In this document: in pieces, positions 23,225-36,030 of the stretch
How positions within the stretch are numbered: the stretch's first letter is position 1
How the letters are laid out: the number at the start of each line of letters is the position of its first letter
NCBI GenBank assembly: GCA_949316235.1
Contig: OX438747.1
Location: forward strand, 25,982,618-26,046,617
DNA length: 64,000 nucleotides
Source of the DNA: Oegoconia quadripuncta
Lineage: Eukaryota; Arthropoda; Insecta; Lepidoptera; Autostichidae
Direction: 5' to 3'
The notes under the pieces: model-generated
What the model was told of the DNA's origin: nothing
Database searches by the model: none
The model's input: only the letters and a program-made list of their open reading frames with translations
Translations under genes and position numbers: made by a program

Positions 23225-23725
23225 AGGGTAACATTTGTATGAGCGGCAACCCCGCGCGCGGCGCGCCGCCCTCCCCGCCCCGCGGCGCGCTCCCATTGGC
23301 CGCCCGCCGCCGGCGCACGTCCGCTTTCCCTACCCTCGGAAATCGCCTCACCCTTTTCCCGACCTTTGCGCTTTGACCGGTCGCTCGCCCCACCGTCCCT
23401 ACCGCTACTCCTGCGCAATCGCAGCACCTGGTTTGTTTTCATTGAACACTATCTCGTCACTATCGGCTCCTCGCTACGATAACCCTTAATAGAATAACAA
23501 ACTGTATTTCAAGATGTATGATTACCGGTGTAATATTTATTTTCTGGTCGTAATTAGATAATAGATAGCGGGTTGATAGTTGTACAATAGTGAGTCGTCG
23601 CGGTCGGTATGGAGACGGGTTCCGACCCGTCCGCTGTGCACGAGAAACGTTCTAAAGATGTACACACGCGGTAACTCCCGGCCAGCCGCTATCTAATAGT
23701 ACATTGTTATCCTAGGGATGATAGT
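23225..23725 (-). promoter_or_regulatory. CpG-rich promoter-like block with nearby GATA cores
   Basis: 23230-23420 is extremely CpG-rich (gcgcgcggcgcgccg) in AT-rich surroundings and carries a CCAAT box in the minus orientation (cccattggcc). Just beside it, 23550-23725 has AGATAA, AGATAG and TGATAG near 23556-23579 and CTATCT, TTATCC and TGATAG near 23690-23725. Placed upstream of the candidate leader exon, it could be the GATAe promoter. Confidence 0.35.
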
Positions 23726-24000
23726 AACTTATAACTAAATGAGTCTTTAACCCGAGGTAAATAATGTGATTTTCATTACGAATACAAGGAAAGTAAAAAT
23801 AAAAACATGAGAATACAAATCTCTGCTATACGGAAGTATAAACTAAACTCTACAACTCGAAAAAACAAATGAAGATGGGGTTGCCGCTTTCCCGCCTATT
23901 TTGTTTTGTTTTTTTTCTGTGGCCGGCCAGCTATTCAGCCATTACTTTTATGATGAAAATCATTGAAAAAATGGTAAATACTTTGCCCAAATCTGTTATT

Positions 24001-24340
24001 TGACGAGCGTCGGTGGCTCAGCGGTTAAGTAACGGTCTCCCAATTTAGGAGGTCCGGGTTCGATTCCCAGGCAGGCCAATGTACCAATGACTTCTTAAGT
24101 TTAATTTAATTACTTATGTGAATTTATCTCTTACTTAAGCGGCGAAAAACGACTGCTCTTAAACGGCGAAGGAAAACATCGTGAGGAAACGTGCATGCCT
24201 GAGAAAAAAAAATACAAAGGCACGTGAAGTCCCCAACCCGCACTGGGCCAGCGTGGTGGACTATGGCCCATACTCCGTCATATACGAGGGAAGGCCTAAA
24301 TCCCTGCAGTGGGATGTTTACAGACTGACGATGAAACTGA
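24001..24340 (+). mobile_element. SINE family C, full-length copy
   Basis: The tRNA-like head has an A-box (gtggctcagcggttaagtaa) and B-box (ggttcgattcccaggcag). The body ggaaaacatcgtgaggaaac and 3' ggcctaaatccctgcagtgg lead to a gatgaaactgaaaa end. A RNA polymerase III promoter is expected from the family; this is not an intact tRNA gene, since no cloverleaf closes. Confidence 0.75.
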
Positions 24341-24939
24341 AAACTGTTATATTTTAAAATTAACCTAGTTTCTCTGGGTGCAACAGAAAATAAGCAATGA
24401 GCTCTTATAAAGCTCAGCAGAGCTGAGTCGTTTCCTTTTCGCAGCTGCGACTAGTCAATGAGTGTGTTCTGTTACATTGTTTATCCAATTGTTTGTTTAC
24501 ATTGTTTGTGAAGTGGGAATAAACAGTTTCGTTCTTTAAGCTTATTTACTATCCGTCTTATTCATAAAAATTTACAAACGCTTTATAAGCCTGTTTTAAA
24601 GTGTGTTTTGGCTCTGTCGTTCATAAGGAAATGTTGTAATGAAAGAAAATGACAAAACATACTTTAACTAAAACAAGGCTTATAAAGCGTTTGTAAATTT
24701 TGTACCTACATATTTGTTTAAGAAATTCGTACCGAAAAAAATCTTGTGACATTCTATATGATTACGTTACGAGGTTTCATAAATTTTATTTCAATGAATT
24801 GGTCGTCGTAAAGGTAGCTAACAAGGACAGCTCCGAGTACGTGTGGATGGAACGTAGGAGTAATCTTTTGATTGCTCGCATTTTTACAAATGTTTATCGT
24901 GTAAACACAACACTGTGTATTGTGTCGACACTTTACTAC

Positions 24940-25400
24940 ATTTTTTACTCCCGACGTAAAACGCGGGTGTTATGTATTTGACGGCGTTATGTGTGTGTGT
25001 GTCCAGTATTTGTCCTGAAGTGTCTCAGTAATGCGTGGGCCGATTTGAGTCCGGTTTTTTACCCGACTGCTCATTACCCTCCTGGTAATGATTTTCGAGT
25101 ATGTATGTATGTCCGTTCCTTTGGCACATCCTGTAGCCTAAACTGCTTGACCGATTTCGAAGTGCATGGAGTATTAGATTCGTCTTGATCCCTGGAGTGT
25201 CATAGGATACATACAACCAAACCTCCCGATTTGCCATAATCGCAGATCTGGTGGGCTTTAGGCCAGTGACGCAGCTGCCCATCACTGCATCAAGATGTTA
25301 AAATGATCTTCCTATCCATTAGTCGCCTTGTATGGGTATGTACCCACGAGATGTGAGGGGATGGTTCTATTCTCCTCTGCCGGAAACCACACGGTTACAT
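24940..25400 (+). repeat. Composite of dispersed repeat fragments
   Basis: 24945-25060 carries the 'cccgacgtaaaacgcggg' module also at 17215, 33540, 35830 and 63870. 25060-25205 carries ttttcgagtatgtatgtatg and aactgcttgaccgatttcg, shared with 39390-39565. 25250-25400 matches 1978-2110 in inverse orientation. Confidence 0.5.
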
Positions 25401-27140
25401 AGTTTAGTATCGAGAAATTTCCAGACTTGCTGGCATTCTATATAGAGCATCCTTTTCAATTTGGAAATATTGCCAACGTCTCCACTGACAGTCCCACCAA
25501 TGGGGACGCTGGGGATACTCCTTCACTGACGACTCCCATCTGGTCTTCCTACTAAACTTATTTGCGGAACAGATAGAAAATAAAAAGTCATCTCATTCGA
25601 ATGAACTATGAACTTAGTAATTAGTCTGACACTTGCTGTGCAATTACTTTCTCATTTAATGTCGATGTGAAGATAACAGTCATTACGTCGCTCCAAAATC
25701 AACGATTCTATTTATTCATAAGTCTACCTATCTTATCTATTTAAAACTGCAGAATCTAAACGTACCGCTGACACTACCGCCTGGCGGCACTTTTAGATAA
25801 GATGAGATCCCTATCACAGCGAGGATTTCCCTTGGCTTATAGTTTTGTAAACCCCTTTGAGTCCGGAGTAAGTCACTCTTACCCAGCTCTGCCTTGGCAT
25901 TGTTGATTCGTGTTTTAACGCTCTTCTCACACGAATTGGCTTGTCGATATTTACTAGAATATTAAATTTAGAGTCTGTGAAAAGTGGCTACAGATTCCAG
26001 TCCACGGTAGATAATGTGAGGGGGTCTCGTTTTGCGGACGCCACAAAATATTTAGTGAAACACCAATCCTCGCATATATAAAGGAAAATCTGAGGAAAAG
26101 AGCGAACTTAAGTTGATACTTGAGATACTTGTAAACTCAAATGCAGTCTGAATTTTACGAGATATAGCGATTATTATTGAGTAACATAATTGAGGGAAAG
26201 ATTGAAGAAAAAAGAGGAAGGGGACGACCTACCTAGGCGCAATTACTTTGACCAAGTGCGGGCGACCAAATCGAGGGCGGAAAGTAGAGACACGTGCACA
26301 TTACTCCACCGACAAGAGCATAGCTCTTAAATTGATGAAGAAGAGCAGAAGATGACCTATTACTAAATGGGCATCAAAACCAAAATCCACTGAGGTATGT
26401 CCGCTGTAGCAGTTATAAGAATATTGAGTATCCGAGAGTCTCCACATCCTACAGCTGTATGTGTGAACCCTCTTCATGACGGCTATTTACGGACACTGTC
26501 ATTTTAATATATCCTCTAAATAATTATTTGTGTAACACAAGCTCGCCCCGGGAGATCAGTTCAGTCCAACAGTGGACTGTTATGCACTGTGAAACAGATA
26601 AAAAAAGGCCTGCATAATACCAATTAAGTTTTCTTAGGAAATCATGAACATTTATCGATATATTTTTATTTAGTTCAACAATAAGCAAAAAGTACTATCG
26701 CAAAATATTTATGATTTGTTGGAAAAATGCAATTTGTGTGCTGCAGAATTGTGGAGGTTTACCTGTTTCAGATTGTACTATAATTAACTAAGTAATTCCT
26801 GAATGTCTCTGTCTATTGCACGAATATCGGCCCCTGGGTCTATTTCCGATCCGTGGACAGAGAAGGTTACTTATCGCCATATATCAGCCACAGCACGTCC
26901 ACTGATGAACAAAGGCCTTGCACATAGATTCCTAGTGCGACCGATAAAATGCTGCTACGGATCGAAAATATTGTAAATTACTTGTACTCGAGATATCAGG
27001 TGATCCCTTAGTAGTTTTAAAGAGAAGAGGCGGGTTGTATCCGTTAATTTTCTCTACAGGAAACTTTCTCTTAGAAGTAAATGTAGAACTAACAAGCCAG
27101 GTACCATACCTAACCTACCCGGCCCTAGGAACTAGAAGCG
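25401..27140. other. Intergenic DNA with a paired-GATA scrap
   Basis: 25726-25820 has tatcttatct and agataagatgagat with ctatcac; the surrounding tggcggcacttttagataag suggests a SINE B fragment. No gene is recognised in the rest. Confidence 0.3.
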
Positions 27141-27149
27141 AAAGGTGAA

Positions 27150-27310
27150 GTTGTCATCAAGTTCAGCTTTAAACCAACGGTTGTTGTAGCTCATTGAGAT
27201 AAAACAGCCAGTCTCTCAAATATAAGACCGGAGTTCCGGGTGAGCGCGTTTCCATTCGGCTTCATCTTCACTTACCATCAGATATGATTGACGTCAAGTG
27301 CTAAGCACAT
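27150..27310 (+). mobile_element. SINE family B, 3' half
   Basis: Carries ccagtctctcaaatataag, gtgagcgcgtttccattcgg, cttcatcttcacttaccatc and gacgtcaagtgctaagcac, matching the family B 3' half. Confidence 0.5.
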
Positions 27311-28780
27311 TTCATATTCCCATTTCTGGGTCACAACTCAAAATCACTAGCGAGCATAGCGATCTAGTGATCTGAGTGTTCAGACTAGTGGCCACCAGAC
27401 AGTTTGTAATCAGTATTTCAAGCCGCCTCTACTGCCTTTGAATTAAAAACATAGGAACCGACTATGAAAATGTCTCTAGTGGTTACCCATCGTTTATTGA
27501 AAACGTTTTAACAAAAAAAACCTAAAAATGATTGAGTGGAACTCCCTCATAAACACAGGGTTTACTGCGGGCTCGTTTTGATGATGGATGACGTTATAAT
27601 AAGTGAGTGTAGGTGTGTTAGCGTTAATGCGAGGACACATTCGCGTCGTGTTTGCTGTAGGTATGTAGGTGGGTAGGTAGAGTTGTCGATCGTTATCAGC
27701 GACGTGAAGGGTGTGAATCACCGGCTGGTTTGTTTGCGCTGAGCCCAATTCGGAGTGGCGCGGACTGTCGCCGCGGACACAGAAATACAGCCAGTGTCAG
27801 AATCACGTTTACAGAACAGAGGATGCTCGTTCGATTCCTAGTGAAGTGAATTAAGTAGTCAATTATAGAGCGTTTTTACAATGTCAACGGCAGACTTACC
27901 TCGTATTTCTCGTCTTTACTTAACATCAAGAGACGACCAACAATATACGTTACAGACCCTATCCCGCCTGCCCAGCGCGGCGATTAGGGCAAATCATTCC
28001 AAGGAAATGAAAGAAAAATACTCTTAACAAAACCCAACATGATATGCAAAAAATATCACTTCCTTCCTCTGGAGTTACGAAGAAACATTTGATATATTAT
28101 ATATTTACCTAAATTAGTAAATGGTGAAGTCGACTCCTCCAAAGTAATGTATGCATATACGTTCCACCCAGATTTACTCGGACGAGAAGGCTCTTCTGGC
28201 TGCACACACTAATTACCGATGCTATCCGTTCTTTTATAGAACAATTACCGAAATGTATGAGGAGTATAGACGGCATGAGGAGGAGATTGATTTGTTTGCA
28301 ACAAGCATTCCTGGTGTTCGGAAGCTGATGATTTGCTTCCTTCTCATAGCTTCCAAATGAGAAATACATGATTACATACACTTTGTTTGCCGTAACATTA
28401 TGACAAAACAATAGTCATAATAAAATTATTCTTATTCTTATCATTAACAACAGTCGCTCATAATTTGTAAATTCTATACGTGTAACTGTTTATTGGGATT
28501 ACAGTGAACTATTGTTATTAGAGTACTGTACTTACTATTGTTATTCTCATTATAACACTGTATTTATATCGCACCATAACTGTATGCAAGAGACGGGCAG
28601 AGCGCTCCCGCACTCGTCTATCCGTCCGGCGACGCTGTAAAAAGCCTAAGGCTTGACAGCAAATGTACCTGCTCAAAAAAATCATGCTGTAAATTTATTC
28701 AACAATAAAAATAAAATCATATATCTCCTGAGACTTCAGTCAATCTCGCTTCACCGGCAGTAGGTATAGTAGGTACTTTA

Positions 28781-29081
28781 TTTTTTATGCACAACGTGTT
28801 ACAACTTGACCTCAATCACACCTGATGTTTAGTAAAGATGAGGCCGAAGGTGGAAGCGTGCTGACCCGGAACACCCATCTTATTTGGAGGACTAGCTATA
28901 TTATCTCTGACAACCGGAACACAACAATGCTGACTTTAGATTAGATGGCGATAGCTTAGCCAGGCGACATTTTAAATGCCCTACCACCAATCAAACCGAG
29001 TATTATACACGCTGGGGACCGAACCCGCGACCTCCGATTCGTAAACCCTCTGTTGTTTACATTGAGCCATGAAGGCAGTTA
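28781..29081 (-). mobile_element. SINE family B copy
   Basis: Minus orientation: tttttatgcacaacgtgtta at the 3' end (left) and head complement gaacccgcgacctccgattc with cattgagcc at right. Confidence 0.7.
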
Positions 29082-29334
29082 AACGTAACGAGAAGCATCT
29101 AACCTCAAAGTATGAAATAGCATCCACCCACAGCTCGATCCTCACGTGCATTGCTTAGGTTTGATACCGCACCCAGCCCCCGTAACATGACATAGTTTGT
29201 CGCGCGCGACTTGAGAAAGGGATAGTTGTATATTTCAACCAAACGAATGAGCGGGACAAATATTATCTCGCGCGACATAAAGGTTTATCGCGCCTGACAT
29301 GCTACTAGAGCTGGTTAAATAAATAATAAATCAA

Positions 29335-29590
29335 TATCTTTGCACATACACACAGCGCCATCTAGTTCCACAGTAAGCAACTATCCTTGTACATAGATAC
29401 CGGATGATTGATAAACTACACAAATACTTTTTTTTTTGTAAATAAATACATATTTAAATGAAAAACATCCATAACTCGGGAACACATGTCTGTATTCATC
29501 ATACAAACATATGCCCCTAGCGGGATTCGAACCCGCGACCTTTTGGTATAGCAGCAGAATTTCTAACGACTACACCAAACAGGTCGTCAT
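29335..29590 (-). mobile_element. SINE family A2 copy (gatggcgctgtg subfamily)
   Basis: Differs from family A by its 3' region (cacagcgccatctagttcca on the plus strand) but shares the tRNA-like head (gggattcgaacccgcgac). Sister copies are at 32046-32395 and 45942-46165. Confidence 0.65.
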
Positions 29591-29852
29591 TAAACCGGGG
29601 CTGTTTCTGACCATAGACGATTATTTCTCATAGAGCGCTACAAATGTTGATCCTGCCTGCAAGTGTATGCAAAGTAGACCCATGAAGGGCATCGTTCACA
29701 ATATCAACCAGAGAAAAATCGCTTTAGATTCGTTCGATAACGTTCAATATTAATAAGTGATATGCATTTTGAGGATTAAGTGTCAGATTATTTTTAACTG
29801 AAGCCAAGTCGATGGCCTATTGGGACGGCTAGAAAATACAAATCAGATAAAT

Positions 29853-30820
29853 AAATAAATAAATAAATATTTCGGACACTTACACCAATCATCTAGTTCT
29901 AAGCAAAGCTTGTACTATGGATACTAGATAAACGGATAAACCAGTGGCGGTACCTTCACATAAGCCCAAAAGCCCGTTTTCCTTATGAATACTCGATCAG
30001 GAATATAACCTATTAAGAACAGTATAGGAAATCCTTGATTTATACATTCGCACTTGTCAAACTGTAACGTCGCGCTTGCAAAAACATTGTCGAGCTAGCC
30101 CTATTTTGAAACCCTAGGCATGCCACTGGGATAGCATACATAAATATTTATAGTGTAACGTTGTCGCCAAATCGGCAATAGATTTTAGAGGCGATTGAAC
30201 TTCCGCCATGTTTGATATTCTCTTGGGCGTCGGTCATTGCGACCCGAGTACCCAAGCCGTCACCACGTCTCTTTTGCCTGGCCGAGCAGCCATTCTTATA
30301 GAATATATTTATTTTACACTGGAATAAAAGTGATTAACTGTTCAGGACCCTTTATTGGAAGAGGGTCCTGAACTACCCCATATATTTCGGCGGGTTCCTG
30401 AGTTACCCCCTCGGTTCCGGAGCTCCGCAAATTTCGACATAGTCCGGTTCTGACGCTACCCGCTCAGAGCACGCCAACCACCTCGTGTCTCCGTGCCACC
30501 ACCAGCGACTCCTTAACTCGAGAGGGCCGATCCCTCGGATTCGGACCCCTAAGATTCAGAGTCTCCATTTTGCTCGGTTGTTTTATATTATTACATGCGA
30601 CGGTTTATCCCGGGTGACTTGTGTAGGTATAGTCCGAATATATTTTCTACAATATATGGTAAAACTCATACTATCTCGTGTCACTCCCTGTCCCGGGGTA
30701 CTCCGTCACAATATGTATAAACATACATGACTCGGGAATAAATGTTCGTATTCATCACACAAACATTTACCCCTGGCGGGAATCGAACCCGCAACCGTTG
30801 GTTTCGCTGACACGGTCTAA
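29853..30820 (-). mobile_element. SINE family A copy interrupted by two later insertions
   Basis: SINE pieces at 29853-29940, 30134-30152 and 30716-30820 are in order and orientation. The first gap (29941-30133) is bordered by ccagtggc/gccactgg inverted ends; the second is the LTR-like block listed separately. Head complement gggaatcgaacccgcaacc is at about 30778. Confidence 0.6.
30153..30715. mobile_element. Probable solo LTR inserted in the SINE
   Basis: About 560 bp unlike its surroundings, starting gTGTAACG and ending CACAatatg, flanked by TATA on both sides (30149-30152 and 30716-30719). Internally there are AATAAA-like signals (tggaataaaagtg) and a GC-rich half. TATA-type target duplications fit gypsy/errantivirus-like elements, but no coding part is present. 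Confidence 0.4.
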
Positions 30821-30884
30821 TATAGAATAGACTAATAATTTAGTTCCAAGTGGCACATTACAAGGTCACATATTTATCCGACTG

Positions 30885-31065
30885 CTCTTGAACGGTGAAG
30901 GAAAATATCGTGAGGAGACCTACATGCCTGAGAAATTAAAATTCAAAGGCATGTGAAGTCCCCAACCCGCATTGGGCCAGCGTGGTGGAATATGGCCCAT
31001 ACCCCTCATTCTACAAGGAAAGGCCTATATCCCTGCAGTGGGATGTTTACGGGCTGATGATGATG
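30885..31065 (+). mobile_element. SINE family C, 5' truncated
   Basis: Carries gaaggaaaatatcgtgagga, aaggcatgtgaagtccccaa, cgtggtggaatatggcccat and gggctgatgatgatgag. Another 3' scrap is at 46540-46600. Confidence 0.65.
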
Positions 31066-31479
31066 AGGGACTAAAATGTTGTCTAGCCGACCCTGTAGGG
31101 CACCGACTTAACGACTGCGTTCCATTGAAAACAACTGGTACTACTTTATGTGCCCTTCGAAGCGTGGAAGCAAATACATATACTCGTATACATAAAGTCA
31201 CGACCAAGTCCCAAATAGGGTGGTCAGAGATATCACAACGGGGATGGAAACACTCCTATTTTAATACCACAGTGGTCATTCACCCAAGCGAATGCGATTG
31301 CGCCAGAAATGCATCAAATGGCCCATACCCTCCCATAGTGAATAAAATTGCCCCAGCAGTGGGGTTATACGGCTGTTGAAATATGTATAGCACATCTACA
31401 TTCTACTTAAAAAAATTGTAATGAAAATTGAAGTTACGGTTATTAGACAAAATAAGCATTCCGGGTGATGCTCCCCTCT

Positions 31480-31700
31480 TCACTGATGTTGGTGCAGCGT
31501 GTGGGAGTGTGCGTGCAGGCGTTGCGGAGTGTGCACAGGGCGCGCGCGTGTGCGTGAGGGAGCTGGAGACTCAGGTTTAGACCTGGTTTCAGGTTTTATC
31601 GACGCTCCGTAATTAGAGCGATGATCGATGTCTCAAGTAAGCCTCTAATTGATAAGATAACCGTTCGGAGCGCATTACCAGCGCTGTTATCGCAATTTTT
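31480..31700. promoter_or_regulatory. Possible enhancer with tandem GATA sites
   Basis: A GC-enriched, non-repetitive block ending in gataagataacc (tandem GATAs at 31651) and TTATCGC about 40 bp on. The same tandem appears at 36596-36606 (cgataagataacg). Function is inference. Confidence 0.3.
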
Positions 31701-32045
31701 TATTGTTTAGATACGTATCGTAATATGATTATTGTTTAAATACACCTACCTAATATTATTCACATAAATTCTGGGATAAGCCTGGATTATTTGCCTTCAG
31801 TCAGTAATAAAATATGAAAACATGAGCCTCGGGCTTTAGTTGAAGGCGTTACATAAATGATATTTGTCGAGCTATTAGGAGCCGTTTATGGTGCGACATA
31901 CACACATCCACACGCATCGTCAATATTTGATCGCACACGACGACGCAGCGCCCTGCTCCAACAGTTCTCACAAATACATTTATTTCCATTTGCTCCTTGC
32001 CACCAAATTAGCAACGCAAGTAATGAAAAGCTCGTTTACTTTATA

Positions 32046-32395
32046 ATCAAATAACGACTGTTTGGTGTAGTGGTTAGAACCTCTGACCACTATAACAAAA
32101 CGTCGCGGGTTTTTTTTGACCACAATCTCACCTGATGGGAAGTGACGATGTGGCCGAAGATGAAGCACGCGATCTCAATTCGTGCGGTTCGAATCCCACA
32201 GGGGGGCATATGTTTGTATGATGAATACAGACATGTGTTTTTATATATGTATTTTTCATTTATATATGTATTTATTTACAAAAAAAATGTATTTGTGAAG
32301 CTTATCAACCATCTGGTATCTATAAATACAAGCCTAGTTGCTTACTGTGGACCTAGATGGCGCTGTGTGTTTGTGCAAAAGATATTTATTTTTTT
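32046..32395 (+). mobile_element. SINE family A2, interrupted
   Basis: Head ctgtttggtgtagtggttag at left and the B-box ggttcgaatcccacagg only after an inserted piece at 32100-32175 (gaccacaatctcacctgatg, gtggccgaagatgaagcacg). The 3' end is gatggcgctgtgtgtttgtg. The insert belongs to the family of the 62.4 kb foldback element. Confidence 0.6.
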
Positions 32396-33539
32396 AAATA
32401 TTGATGTGATAATAGATTATTGGTTGGTACACCAATATTGGAGTCATTTTCAACAGGTTGTGATTTTCAATATCAATTTGGTGATATGTCTTAATTCTTT
32501 GCCTTTTTAACGGCAAATTATTTTATTAAATGTATATTAGCGGGCACTACATATCGTAAATAGGTATATTTAGAAATATGAGATTGTTCAAGTGAAATAA
32601 ATATAACGTTTATGTAGTACCTACTCAATTAACTTTTTATTCAAAATTTTCTTCGGTTTTCATCACGATGGTACTATTCATTTCCGTTTAAGTTCGCTCA
32701 ATCTGACGAATTTGATAAAACCGAAATGAACAACAAAGAAAATTTTAAATAAAAGCTATTGTTTATTTTAATACTACTCAATTGAATATAAACCTACTAC
32801 ATAATAGAGATTTCAAAGAAAATGAATAAACTATTGACAATTATACTCTATAGTGCCTCACGCATCATAATTCTTACATCTCTATTCTATTATCCATCGT
32901 ACTCTCCGCATAAATTTATGATATAGGGCGGGCTCAGTCGACTCTATATTGAAATTACATGTAATTATGTCGTATAAGGCTTTCTTTTATTATTTGAGTT
33001 TATGAGTTGATTGTAAGTACCTATTAGATGCGTTGTGCTCCTTTCCATTGTATCACATAATATTTTAATGTGGACGTCACTCTGCTGTCTGCACGTTCTG
33101 CAGCGATTAATCCTTGATCCATGGCAGATGGTCACATTCACGACAACCGGTACATGTGCGGTGATACACCACAAACGATGGGGCACCGTCTATGCTGCCC
33201 TGCGTGTCCCGATACATGTTGGCTACAAGACCTACAGACAACGCTGTACACCCTGCCCTGCCAGGCGCCATGAGGCGAGATGAGATTCGTTGAGATGTTA
33301 AATGATAGGCATGTTGTCAGTCGAGAGCCTTTAATGAGAATCCACTAAATAACCTAATTAAAACAAATATATAATAACTTAAACTATCATCAGCAAACCT
33401 TACGCGTGGCCGGTCGATGGGCGTACAATGCACAAACCCATTACAACTACGAAAAATTGTAACTAACGTTAAATAAGTATTTAACAGTTATTTAAATTCA
33501 TGTGCGTTTAACCTTAATCATAGGGGACAGCAGTATTTA

Positions 33540-33765
33540 TTTTAACCTCCGACGAAAAACGACGCATGGTGTTTGACGGCGTTGTACACACAACGCCGGA
33601 CACAGACTGGACACACGTCCAGCCTGTCCTGTCCTGTGTCCAGCCTGTCCTGTCCTGTGTCCGGATGTATGATTGATTTGTGATGAGTGATTTGAGTCCA
33701 GTTTCTTTTATTATTAAAAACTGGTTAAAGCCGTTTTGGAGATATTTAGCTTTTAACCCATATAA
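33540..33765 (+). repeat. Dispersed repeat with a 21-bp tandem duplication
   Basis: Belongs to the 'ccgacgaaaaacgacg' module family (also at 35830-36030 and 63870-64000). It contains two head-to-tail copies of a 21-bp unit (cagcctgtcctgtcctgtgtc, 33620-33661). Confidence 0.5.
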
Positions 33766-33829
33766 CACAATTTAATCATTCATTTCCTCGGGGGGTTTCT
33801 ACATTTTCAATTTAACATCAACAGTATAT

Positions 33830-34012
33830 CTTCTTCTTGGTGTCAATGAGTGCATCTATTCGTATTTTATAAATTATAAGTTAGCTATATGTTACTAATA
33901 GACATATTCTGTAGTTATACCTACATTATAAGTTTTATAAAAATTCTTGCAAAACTTAATGTATGTGTGTGACCGGAGTAACAAATAAACGCTTTATCTA
34001 TCTATTTAATTA
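33830..34012 (+). mobile_element. LINE 3' end fragment
   Basis: Ends with gtgtgtgaccggagtaacaa and ataaacgctttatctatcta, the same 3' end found at 54520-54575 after a Jockey-type coding remnant. Confidence 0.5.
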
Positions 34013-34369
34013 GTATTCGACGTTTTCTGACGCCATACATGCAGGCGTAGCAAGCAAGTTCCCCGTGTTTTAAAGCCTATACGACTACAACAAGCTTCCT
34101 CAGTGGCTTGAGAACGAGACACGTTCGCTATTCCGAACAATAACTCAAGGAAATAGCTAACCTGATGTCAGCCAATCTTATTCCAAATAGCAAAAGAAAA
34201 ACTTTCCACCTAACCAGAACAAATAGGTCTCTCATCCAGAGGACCGCCTGTATGGATTCCCCTTATATCTATCTCTGCCACAAAGTATTAATGCCAGAAA
34301 TGCATTGTTGTGTTTCAGTATGCAGGATCAGCGAGCGAATGAAGTAACCGTCATAAATGACAGATATAA

Positions 34370-34510
34370 TACTCCCAAGCGCTCGTCACCCTGAGCGCAT
34401 CTCTATCACTTGTATTTGATGTCGAAAGTTCCTTTATCTTCGTGACGTTACAGATATCATGGACGATAGTGACCACTTTCCTCAGGTGAGCTGATTTCTT
34501 ATCGTATGTT
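34370..34510. promoter_or_regulatory. Possible enhancer, five GATA cores
   Basis: ctatcac, tttatctt, agatatc, cgatag and cttatcg fall within about 140 bp of non-repetitive sequence. The density is above chance; function is inferred. Confidence 0.25.
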
Positions 34511-35829
34511 CCCGCGGTGTCGGGCTTCGACCCAGAAGCGAGTTTCGTGCGCTACTCCTGCCTTCGCTCCTCTACTTCCTAAGTCTTATGATACAAAGAA
34601 GAGCGAGCAGCATGTAGTCACCCACCAGGTCTGGGTAGATACCCAGAAAATGCATAATGCATACACTTTGCGATCATGTCAGACAGGTGTTTCATTGGTT
34701 TTCTATGACATCAGGCCATTGAAATTCAATTGGAAAAGAGGTCTCTCCTGCCGAAGTGCCCAGTAAGCGCACCCAGTATGATCCTGTTTGTTCGTTTGTC
34801 ATACCTAGGCATGACTAAGAATCGTAGCAAGTGTTCCCGTTGCGGATGGAGCTCGCAAACAGGGCTTGTCTTATCGGCGCACTTGACGCGATAAACATTT
34901 CACCGTCCATCGATATCGACCTGTTGGCCCGCGTCGTCGCCCCGGACACGTCACGAGCAGGGCACGGCGCGGACGCACGCGTTTCCACTGACTCGTAGTG
35001 TCTTAACCCGGATGTCCCTTGTATCAACGCCACTGCTAGTTGGTTGTGCGCTTATGTATTATAAAGGATCTTCACTCCGTTTACCCTTACCCACAAGCCC
35101 CTTTACTTACTTACTTTACTACTATTAGTAACTACAGAGAGTGCTTTCCTACTTTTTTTCTCTTAAATTATTTCTTTACTTAGCAAGAGTTCCAAGTCCA
35201 AGTTAGCAATAGAGTCACGTAAGGTACCTACCACCTACTAATTACAGTGAGCAAGTTTTTGATATCAGTAAATTGTTTCTATAAATGAACCTCTAATCTA
35301 AAAATACCAAGCTTCCACAGTACATAATTTTTCCATTGGTTGTTGATGCCCTCCTCACCTAAACTGATCGACGTGGTCAGTCAGTGGTGTAGCCATACGC
35401 AATAAATAACTATATCGTTTGGCTCGTGAAATTATGGCAAAATTTAAAACTTGCATTGATTACAAAAGGGGATTGCACTGCATATATGATTTTGCCAGTT
35501 ATTAATATAACATTCGACTTCGACATTTTTAATTTTGTTTTGTGTAATATTGTTGATCAGACAGCATCGTCGGCGATTTTCAGCCCGCCGTCGCCAGTAA
35601 CGAAGGGTACAAATGCTTGGAAAATATTGTTTCCGAGCGCTGATCCTTGAGGAATGGTCCACCGTCACATCTCCCGCTACTATCACTGGTATCATCGATC
35701 GACCTGTTGTTATTGCTTCATCTAGCTATAAATTCATTTATGATTTTGTGTTTATAGGTAGTTTAGTTTGTAAATTTAGTATTCTTTGTAATTTTCATGT
35801 ATTGGATTATGTGGGTTCTAAAAGGGCCG

Positions 35830-36030
35830 TTTTTAACCCCCGACGAAAACCGACGGGTGTTATGTGTTTAACGATGTGTAGGTGTATCTTTGTTCGGTCT
35901 TGTCTTTCGCAATCTTTGTCCAGATGTATCTCAGTAATTTTGTTTTACGAAAGACTATACGAGGGGACAGTTTCTTAGCCATGTGTGATGAAAATCATTT
36001 AAGCTGTTTCGAAGATATTTAGCGTTTATT
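35830..36030 (+). repeat. Dispersed repeat module
   Basis: The ccccgacgaaaaccgacggg start, gtgttatgtgtttaacg, gtccagatgtatctcagtaa and gatgaaaatcatttaagc are shared with copies at 17215, 24945, 33540 and 63870. Confidence 0.5.
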
